From contig CAILMA010000340.1 in assembly GCA_903835145.1 (NCBI GenBank), forward strand, positions 1 to 5,003: a DNA stretch of 5,003 nt, written 5' to 3'. The first letter of the stretch is position 1. Every line of letters starts with the position of its first letter. This stretch comes from an uncultured Bacteroidota bacterium. Lineage in GTDB: Bacteria > Bacteroidota > Bacteroidia > Chitinophagales > Chitinophagaceae. Under the pieces are notes generated by a model. That model ran no database searches, was not told the origin of the DNA, and worked only from the letters and a program-made list of their open reading frames with translations. Position numbers and translations under genes: made by a program. Below, piece by piece: positions 1 to 5,003 of this stretch.

Positions 1-338
1 GTCATGGCATCTCTGAGCCCCGTGCTGCGTTGCGCTTCAAGCAACCTACCTCCATACGCCTTCATATCTACGAAGTTCAGCATGTCTTTAGGTACTATAT
101 TTTCAAACAAAAGTTCGAACTTATTGCTGTCGAAAAGTATCTCGAAATATTCTTTGGAATTGATTCTGTTATGGAAGCCGCAGTGCAAACAAACGTGCAT
201 ATTGTCGGCGAGCTCTTTCATAGTGCTGGTTGCTTTGCATTCCGGGCACTTATGCCATAGTCCGTCAGGAGTTTCCTTCTTTTCTTTCGTAGAGGTTAAA
301 ATGCCTTGCTTACTACGCCGAAACCAGGTTGATGACAT
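1..338 (-). CDS. accD: Acetyl-CoA carboxylase carboxyltransferase subunit beta, 5' part
   Basis: AccD pairs with AccA to form the carboxyltransferase that moves the carboxyl group from carboxybiotin on AccB to acetyl-CoA, giving malonyl-CoA for fatty acid synthesis in the cytoplasm. The first 112 codons are visible, of roughly 280-300 usual for the family; the rest lies beyond the left edge. The N-terminus reads MSSTWFRRSKQGI, matching the family's usual MxWFxR opening. A four-cysteine zinc ribbon follows at C31, C34, C50 and C53 (CPEC and CLHC), then HNRINSKEYFEILFD and the segment KDMLNFVDMKAY at 84-95, both typical of AccD before the crotonase-like catalytic core. An in-frame ATG 23 codons upstream (405-407) would add a hydrophobic leader not expected in AccD, so the start at 336-338 is preferred. 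There is no clear Shine-Dalgarno sequence. It is transcribed divergently from the ABC genes and is functionally unrelated to them. Family identity is confident from the ribbon and flanking sequence. Confidence 0.95.
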   Translation of the reverse strand, partial: MSSTWFRRSKQGILTSTKEKKETPDGLWHKCPECKATSTMKELADNMHVCLHCGFHNRINSKEYFEILFDSNKFELLFENIVPKDMLNFVDMKAYGGRLLEAQRSTGLRDAM

Positions 339-683
339 AATTTGAAAAATTAAGAGGGCAAAGATAAGGGAATAATAACTTAATGTTGAAACATAGCACA
401 GAACCATAATCGGGCCACCGAAGCAAACCACGTTCTAAAACAGTAAAGTATTTGCCAAAAAGGGAACTTAAAAGAACTCTTTGAATAAAAATTTTATTGA
501 AATAAAAAATATCTATGGCCATTTGTAACAAAATACTGTACCTTAACGATATAATACCAGTCCTGCTCCATTTTATGCGCTTCAATCACTATTCTTGCGA
601 TTGTGGGTATTTATTGCGGCAGAATGATCTTCTATATCCCCTTTAACATCAAAAACGATTAAAAAACCGACAATTTTTCATTT
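339..683. other. Divergent intergenic region between accD and the ABC operon
   Basis: This 345-base stretch separates the leftward accD from the rightward ABC ATPase gene and must hold both promoters unless the ABC genes are read from elsewhere. It is clearly more AT-rich than the genes, with A/T runs around 480-513 and 650-683. The accD promoter candidate sits at 359-391. Scanning the plus strand for TAnnTTTG gave no exact match, so the ABC promoter is not located. Two short palindromes are present: ATGTT-GA-AACAT at 383-394 and TTTGT-A-ACAAA at 522-532. Arms of five bases are expected by chance in AT-rich DNA, so neither is claimed as an operator. No hairpin followed by a T run, no tRNA-like fold and no riboswitch motif that I recognise was seen. 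A 43-codon plus-strand frame (515-646) and a 90-codon minus-strand frame (313-585) lack coding signs. Confidence 0.7.
359..391 (-). promoter_or_regulatory. Putative Bacteroidota-type promoter of accD
   Basis: Read on the minus strand, positions 366-359 are TATCTTTG, an exact match to the Bacteroidota sigma-factor -7 consensus TAnnTTTG. Twenty-one bases upstream lies TTTC (391-388), one base off the -33 TTTG element, at acceptable spacing. Transcription would begin a few bases downstream of 359, giving a short leader of about 15 bases before the accD ATG at 338. The -33 element lies inside a short inverted repeat (ATGTT-GA-AACAT, 383-394). The call rests on consensus and position only; the start of transcription is not known. 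Confidence 0.5.
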
Positions 684-1544
684 ATGTTACAAATAACCAA
701 TCTTTCCAAAACCTATCCCAACGGGGTGCAGGCGCTGAAAAATGTTTCCTTGAACATCTCCAACGGTATGTTTGGCCTACTCGGGCCCAATGGCGCCGGA
801 AAATCGTCGCTCATGCGCACGATAGCCACGTTGCAGGATGCAGATAGCGGAACAATACAATTTGGAGACATAAATGTTACCACTCAAAAAGAAGAACTAC
901 GCAAAGTACTTGGCTACCTACCGCAGGAATTTGGCGTGTATCCAAAAGTGTCGGCGGAAGAGATGCTACATTATATAGCAAGGCTAAAAGGAATAGGTAA
1001 TGACAAGGAACGAAAAGAGCTGGTAAAAGCCTTGCTGGAGCAGGTAAACCTCTATCAGCACCGGACAAAGTACCTTGGGGGCTATTCCGGTGGTATGAAA
1101 CAAAGGTTCGGTATTGCACAGGCACTGATAGGAAACCCTAAATTGATAATTGTGGATGAGCCAACGGCTGGTCTTGACCCCGCAGAACGGCTACGTTTTA
1201 ATAACCTGCTCAGCGAAATAGGTGAAAATATCATCGTTATACTATCTACACACATTGTTGATGACGTGAGCGAGCTCTGCAACGATATGGCTATTATAGC
1301 CAACGGGCAGGTAGTGCAAAAAGGCCATCCTGAAGCACTTGTTACCCAATTGCAGCACCAGGTATGGACTAAGAAAGTGAAAAAGGAAGAAGTAGCACAA
1401 TACCAAGGCGAATACAAGGTAATCCTTTCTAAACTATCGGCCGGAGCAGTAGTGATTTATGTGACAAGTGAGAATGACCCGGGTATCGGCTTTGAAGCGC
1501 ATAAAACCACGCTTGAGGACATATATTTTGCCAATATATCGTAA
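684..1544 (+). CDS. ABC transporter ATP-binding protein (ABC-2 exporter type)
   Basis: This cytoplasmic ATPase (286 residues, complete) hydrolyses ATP to power the membrane partner encoded next. All nucleotide-binding motifs are intact: an A-loop aromatic at Y11; Walker A GPNGAGKS at 34-41; Q-loop Q81 in YLPQEFGVYP; the signature YSGGMKQR at 134-141; Walker B LIIVDE at 154-159 with catalytic E159; D-loop AGLDP at 162-166; and switch H190 in STHIVDDV. The YSGGMKQR signature and the EFGVYP stretch after the Q-loop fit ATPases paired with ABC-2-type permeases. After about residue 215 comes a C-terminal extension ending TTLEDIYFANIS, also usual in this group. The start at 684 is the first ATG after an in-frame TAA at 660-662. 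No Shine-Dalgarno is visible; the upstream sequence is A/T-rich as is common in Bacteroidota. The next gene starts 73 bases downstream on the same strand with no terminator-like hairpin between, so one operon is inferred. The substrate is unknown. Confidence 0.93.
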   Translation: MLQITNLSKTYPNGVQALKNVSLNISNGMFGLLGPNGAGKSSLMRTIATLQDADSGTIQFGDINVTTQKEELRKVLGYLPQEFGVYPKVSAEEMLHYIARLKGIGNDKERKELVKALLEQVNLYQHRTKYLGGYSGGMKQRFGIAQALIGNPKLIIVDEPTAGLDPAERLRFNNLLSEIGENIIVILSTHIVDDVSELCNDMAIIANGQVVQKGHPEALVTQLQHQVWTKKVKKEEVAQYQGEYKVILSKLSAGAVVIYVTSENDPGIGFEAHKTTLEDIYFANIS

Positions 1545-1617
1545 ACTATCGGCATTTGTTTTCCTGTATTACCAATATGGCTTTACCCTTTGCACTGTGT
1601 TTTAAAAAAATTTCATA

Positions 1618-4600
1618 ATGTTCAGTACTATATTTTTATTTGAAATAAAGAGATTGTTGAAGACACTTTCAACATACATCTACTTTTTCATATTGTTTGC
1701 GGTTACATTCTTTATGGCACTCCTCATAGGAGGGGCTTTTAAAGACATACCGCTCAATATGGCGGGCGAAAAAATATTCGCTAATTCGCCTGCAGTAGTT
1801 GACGCTTTTCTTTCTGCCATTAATGGTTGGATAGGCGCTATAATAGTGGTTGCTGTAATAGGCAATGCGGTATTGAAAGACTTTAAATACAATACTCATA
1901 ACCTTATTTTCACAACCCCTGTGTCGAAGTTCGACTACCTGTTTGGCCGGTTTGCCGGCTCAGTGGTGGTGTGCCTGCTCATACTTACCGGACCTGCCCT
2001 GGGTATGATGCTTGCCTACGCCTCTCCGTGGGTGAACCCCGATAAGATAGAAGCGTTTATGCTACTGCCCTATATCAATAACTTCTGGCAAACCATAATG
2101 CCGAACGCTATTTTGCAGGGGGCTATATTTTTTGCTGTGAGCCTTATTGCCAGAGACATATTCATCATTTGGATGTCGCTCTTGATTCTTTGGGTCGGTA
2201 TGGCTGTCTCTAACTCTTTATTCAGTTCCCTTCAATTTGAAACCATTGCCGCTTTACTCGACCCACTGGGCGGACACGCCAAGCAGGCGATAAGCAAGTA
2301 CTGGAGCTCCTATGATAAAAACCGAATGGTTTACCACATGGCAGGACTGTTGCTTTGGAACCGACTGTTGTGGATTGGGGTATCAATTGTTGTATTCTTG
2401 ATCGGTTATTTTAGCTTCTCCTTCTCATCGGCACCACGCAGGCTCCAGTTCAAGAAAACCCGCCCTTCAGAAAAACTTAGCGCCATTAAATACAATACCC
2501 CGGCAATAAATATCAACAAACTACCGCTTGCTACCCGGACCTTCACTACCCGTGCTCACATGGCTAATCTATGGGGACTGGCAGTAAACGAATGCAAGAC
2601 GCTGATGCGCAATACCTTTTTCCGCATCATCCTGTTGTTCGGTATGCTGTTCCTCTTTATTGCATCTACGCAGCTGGGCAAGCTATTTGACACACCAACC
2701 TACCCTGTTACCTATGCGGTGATAGACGCTTTCACAGGCGCTTTCTATCTTTTTATGGTCATCCTCACCGTACTATTTGGAGGCGAGATCGTGTGGCGCG
2801 CCCGGGAAAACCGAATGGATAATATCCTCGATGCATTACCCGTGCCCAACTGGGTGTTCTATGTAAGTAAACTTGCAGGTCTTTTCTTTATGCAATTCGT
2901 TTTGCTGCTTATAATAATGGTGTGCGGTATAGCGGTGCAGTTGTTTAAAGGCTACACCCACCTTGAGTTGTTGCTTTACGTAAAATACCTCTTCGGCTTC
3001 AAAATCATAGATCTTTGGCTGCTTGCTGTAGTCTGCGTTTTTGTTCACACCCTGGTAAGCAATAAATATGTCGGTTATTTTATAGTGATTCTGTTTTTTG
3101 CATGGAATACTGGCTTTGCCAGCGTTGTACTCAAACACAATTTATTGATATTCGGCTCCGACCCGGGATTCATTTATTCTGATATGAATGGGTTCGGACA
3201 GAGTGTGTATCCATTCGTTGTTTTTAAACTGTACTGGGGTGCCTTTGCTGTTTGTCTTGCTATACTTTCCAGCCTTTTATGGGCAAGGGGCGCTGAAACC
3301 CGCCTCAGCTGGCGGTTTCAACAGGCCGACGCTGCATCAAGAAAACGAGCAATAACCGCGCTTACTATAGCTATATTTTGCTTCCTTGGCATTGGGGGAT
3401 TCATATATTACAATACAAATGTTATCAACAACCACATGTCCTCTTTCAAAGCAGAAGAACTTCAGGCCACCTACGAGAAAAGATATAAAAAATTTGACCG
3501 GGTTCCCCAGCCAAAAATCACAGATGTAACATTGCAGGTTGATCTTTTTCCGTCTGAACTTGGACTAAAGGCTAACGGAACCTTTGTACTGAAAAACAAA
3601 ACAAATTCAAGTATTGACTCAATACACTTGTTGATTCCCGGTGAAGTAAATATAAAATCTATTGCATTTGATATACCCGCCCAACTCGTGCTAAACGATA
3701 CCGATTTTAATGTTTACCGCATTTACAAACTTTCACGTCCACTCGCTCCCGGTGATAATATAGTATTGAAATTCAATATAGTAATGGAAACCAAGGGCTT
3801 CCAGCATGATTTTACAGGCTTGTCAACACCATTGTATAATGGCACATTCTTGAATAATACCAGTTTCTTACCACATATTGGTTATAGTGCCCAACTGGAA
3901 ATGAGAGACAACAATAACCGTAAAAAACATGGCATGGCATACCGGCGCACATCTAACCCCATTACTGACACTGCGGCATACAACGAAAGTCTGTTTATAA
4001 ATGATGCCGACTACATAACATTTGATGCCACAGTGAGTACGGAGCCCGATCAAATCGCAATTGTGCCCGGCTACCTCACAAAAGAATGGACGGAAAACAA
4101 CCGGCGTTATTTCCACTACAAAATGGACAGCAAAATTCTCAATTTCTATAATATAGTTTCAGCCAGATATGCGGTAAAGAAAGAGAAGTGGAATGACGTA
4201 AACCTTGAAATCTACTACCAACCCGGCCATGAGTACAACCTTGACCGTATGTTTAATGGCATGAAAAAGGCACTTGACTATTATTCTACCAATTTCTCAC
4301 CCTACCAACACAGGCAACTCAGGATTCTGGAATTCCCGAGATATATGGAATTCGCTCAATCATTCCCGAATACCATACCTTTTTCAGAAGGCATAGGGTT
4401 TATTGCAAAAGTGGACGACAGCAGCAAGGAAGACATTGACTACCCGTTTTATGTGACTGCACACGAGACTGGCCACCAGTGGTTTGCCCATCAGGTAATA
4501 GGAGCCAATGTGGAGGGCTCAAACATGATGTCCGAGTCATTTGCAGAATACAGCGCCATTACAATACTCGAAAAACAGATTGGCGAGGAAAGAATGAGGA

Positions 4601-5003
4601 AATTCATCCACATCGACATTGACAAGTACCTCGCAGCCCGCTCGGGCGAATCGGAAAAAGAAAAACCGCTTGCATTGGTGGACATGGGGCAACAGTATAT
4701 TTTTTACCCCAAAGGCAGCGTTATCATGAGGAGCTTGGCCAAGTATATAGGCGAAGACAGTATAAACCATGCTTTGAGAAATTTCATTCAAAAATTCGCA
4801 TTCAAAGGACCACCCTACCCTACAACCAACGACTGGCTGGCTTGCCTGAGGGCCTCGGTACCTGATTCTTTTCAATACATGGTAACAGATGACTTCCAGA
4901 AAATAACGTTGTATGACAACAAAGTAACCGATGCACACGCCACAGGAAGCGGCACTGATTACCTACTTGAAGTGACAGTTGAAATGAACAAACTAAGTGC
5001 AGA
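1618..5003 (+). CDS. ABC-2 permease fused to M1-family metallopeptidase, 3' end missing
   Basis: An uninterrupted frame of 1128 codons runs off the right edge; relatives are, from memory, about 1200 residues, so some 60-90 are probably missing. It starts at the first ATG after an in-frame TAA (1603-1605) and has no clear Shine-Dalgarno. By eye, hydrophobic segments lie near residues 20-40, 68-86, 113-135, 163-179, 182-200, 249-271, 334-351, 371-391, 422-441, 463-480, 484-500, 535-555 and 579-598. This gives two six-helix ABC-2 units plus a 13th helix. The basic loops at 272-283 and 562-578 fit the cytoplasmic side, so the rest should be periplasmic. From about 632 there is an M1-like beta domain. 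The peptidase core follows, with HETGH at 949-953 (zinc ligands H949 and H953, base E950), E973 in SESFAEY as probable third ligand, and Y1030 in FYPKG as the likely catalytic tyrosine. ITLYDNKV (1096-1103) opens the C-terminal beta part. The canonical GxMEN motif is absent. It is the expected membrane partner of the preceding ATPase. Substrate and peptide specificity are unknown. Confidence 0.92.
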   Translation, partial: MFSTIFLFEIKRLLKTLSTYIYFFILFAVTFFMALLIGGAFKDIPLNMAGEKIFANSPAVVDAFLSAINGWIGAIIVVAVIGNAVLKDFKYNTHNLIFTTPVSKFDYLFGRFAGSVVVCLLILTGPALGMMLAYASPWVNPDKIEAFMLLPYINNFWQTIMPNAILQGAIFFAVSLIARDIFIIWMSLLILWVGMAVSNSLFSSLQFETIAALLDPLGGHAKQAISKYWSSYDKNRMVYHMAGLLLWNRLLWIGVSIVVFLIGYFSFSFSSAPRRLQFKKTRPSEKLSAIKYNTPAININKLPLATRTFTTRAHMANLWGLAVNECKTLMRNTFFRIILLFGMLFLFIASTQLGKLFDTPTYPVTYAVIDAFTGAFYLFMVILTVLFGGEIVWRARENRMDNILDALPVPNWVFYVSKLAGLFFMQFVLLLIIMVCGIAVQLFKGYTHLELLLYVKYLFGFKIIDLWLLAVVCVFVHTLVSNKYVGYFIVILFFAWNTGFASVVLKHNLLIFGSDPGFIYSDMNGFGQSVYPFVVFKLYWGAFAVCLAILSSLLWARGAETRLSWRFQQADAASRKRAITALTIAIFCFLGIGGFIYYNTNVINNHMSSFKAEELQATYEKRYKKFDRVPQPKITDVTLQVDLFPSELGLKANGTFVLKNKTNSSIDSIHLLIPGEVNIKSIAFDIPAQLVLNDTDFNVYRIYKLSRPLAPGDNIVLKFNIVMETKGFQHDFTGLSTPLYNGTFLNNTSFLPHIGYSAQLEMRDNNNRKKHGMAYRRTSNPITDTAAYNESLFINDADYITFDATVSTEPDQIAIVPGYLTKEWTENNRRYFHYKMDSKILNFYNIVSARYAVKKEKWNDVNLEIYYQPGHEYNLDRMFNGMKKALDYYSTNFSPYQHRQLRILEFPRYMEFAQSFPNTIPFSEGIGFIAKVDDSSKEDIDYPFYVTAHETGHQWFAHQVIGANVEGSNMMSESFAEYSAITILEKQIGEERMRKFIHIDIDKYLAARSGESEKEKPLALVDMGQQYIFYPKGSVIMRSLAKYIGEDSINHALRNFIQKFAFKGPPYPTTNDWLACLRASVPDSFQYMVTDDFQKITLYDNKVTDAHATGSGTDYLLEVTVEMNKLSA
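1861..2880 (+). other. Internal duplication of the permease half (protein level)
   Basis: Residues 82-114 (1861-1959) and 389-421 (2782-2880) align without gaps at a constant offset of 307 residues. The best part is PVSKFDYLFGRFAG (101-114) against PVPNWVFYVSKLAG (408-421), sharing the pattern P-V-x-x-[FW]-x-[YF]-x-x-[GS]-[RK]-[FL]-A-G. Both copies lie between the second and third helices of a six-helix unit on the predicted cytoplasmic side, where ABC-2 permeases contact their ATPases. So each half probably carries one coupling helix. The wider similarity between halves outside these blocks is weak by eye. Confidence 0.65.
4462..4707 (+). other. Zinc peptidase active-site region of the fusion protein
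   Basis: This segment carries the visible catalytic residues of the M1-like domain. HETGH (4462-4476) supplies two zinc-binding histidines and the general-base glutamate. The glutamate of MSESFAEY (4534-4536) is the probable third zinc ligand, equivalent to the NEG(F/H) glutamate of classical M1 enzymes. The tyrosine of FYPKG (4705-4707) matches the PYEKG tyrosine that stabilises the transition state in leukotriene A4 hydrolase and PepN. All four kinds of residue are present, so the domain is predicted to be active rather than a degenerate relic. Confidence 0.8.

Noticed and set aside
4..345. Plus-strand open frame of 113 codons and an overlapping frame at 30-260.
   Set aside because: Both lie antisense to accD, whose zinc ribbon and family sequence are clear on the minus strand; their translations resemble no family I know.
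339..407. Possible N-terminal extension of accD from the in-frame ATG at 405-407.
   Set aside because: It would add 23 mostly hydrophobic residues ahead of the conserved MxWFxR-like start, and the best promoter element would then lie inside the coding region.
522..532. Palindrome TTTGT-A-ACAAA as a regulator binding site.
   Set aside because: Five-base arms in AT-rich DNA are expected by chance; there is no second copy and no link to a promoter element.
313..585. Minus-strand open frame of 90 codons upstream of and overlapping the start of accD.
   Set aside because: It is in a different frame from accD, spans AT-rich intergenic DNA and the accD promoter candidate, has no start signal and no recognisable domain.
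515..646. Plus-strand 43-codon frame (MAICNKILYL start) in the intergenic region.
   Set aside because: There is no ribosome binding signal, the composition looks random and there is no family resemblance. Frames of this length are expected by chance.
877..1417. Minus-strand open frames at 877-1125 and 1082-1417.
   Set aside because: They lie antisense to the ATPase gene, whose Walker, signature and switch motifs are all intact.
1583..1592. TACCCTTTG in the gap before the fusion gene as a -7 promoter element.
   Set aside because: It has three bases instead of two between TA and TTTG, and the nearest upstream TTTG is about 25 bases away, so it fits the consensus poorly.
2836..4938. Minus-strand open frames at 2836-3138, 3868-4116, 4491-4685 and 4537-4938, together with those at 1669-1899.
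   Set aside because: All are antisense to the continuous fusion gene, which has clear domain content throughout.

Overview
The window looks like chromosomal DNA from a member of the Bacteroidota (Flavobacteriia, Cytophagia or Chitinophagia type). Three things point there: the protein sequences, especially an ABC permease fused to an M1-type peptidase; the absence of clear Shine-Dalgarno sequences, with A/T-rich stretches before the starts instead; and one good match to the Bacteroidota -7 promoter element (TAnnTTTG). No finer placement can be supported from the sequence alone.

Layout: positions 1-338 on the minus strand hold the 5' end of accD (acetyl-CoA carboxylase carboxyltransferase beta subunit), which runs off the left edge. 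Positions 339-683 are a divergent, AT-rich intergenic region with a plausible accD promoter but no recognised promoter for the rightward genes. Positions 684-1544 on the plus strand encode a complete ABC transporter ATPase with all nucleotide-binding motifs. After a 73-base gap, a very large open frame begins at 1618 and runs off the right edge at 5003 (1128 codons seen). It encodes a fusion of two ABC-2-type membrane domains (about 12 helices), a 13th helix, and a periplasmic M1-family zinc metallopeptidase domain.

The ATPase and the fusion protein are co-directional and very probably form one operon and one machine: the ATPase would dimerise under the double-length permease, and the peptidase would sit on the outer face of the inner membrane. 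The substrate cannot be told from the sequence. accD is a housekeeping fatty-acid synthesis gene and a neighbour only by position.

The most interesting content is the fusion protein. Its permease half is an internal duplication (constant offset of 307 residues). Its peptidase half has HExxH, a downstream zinc-ligand glutamate and the catalytic tyrosine, but the spacing to the third ligand is one residue longer than the classical M1 pattern and the GxMEN aminopeptidase motif is not present in canonical form. I recognise this as a known but little-characterised Bacteroidota protein type, not a wholly new system. I see no RNA genes, mobile elements, CRISPR arrays or insertion sequences.
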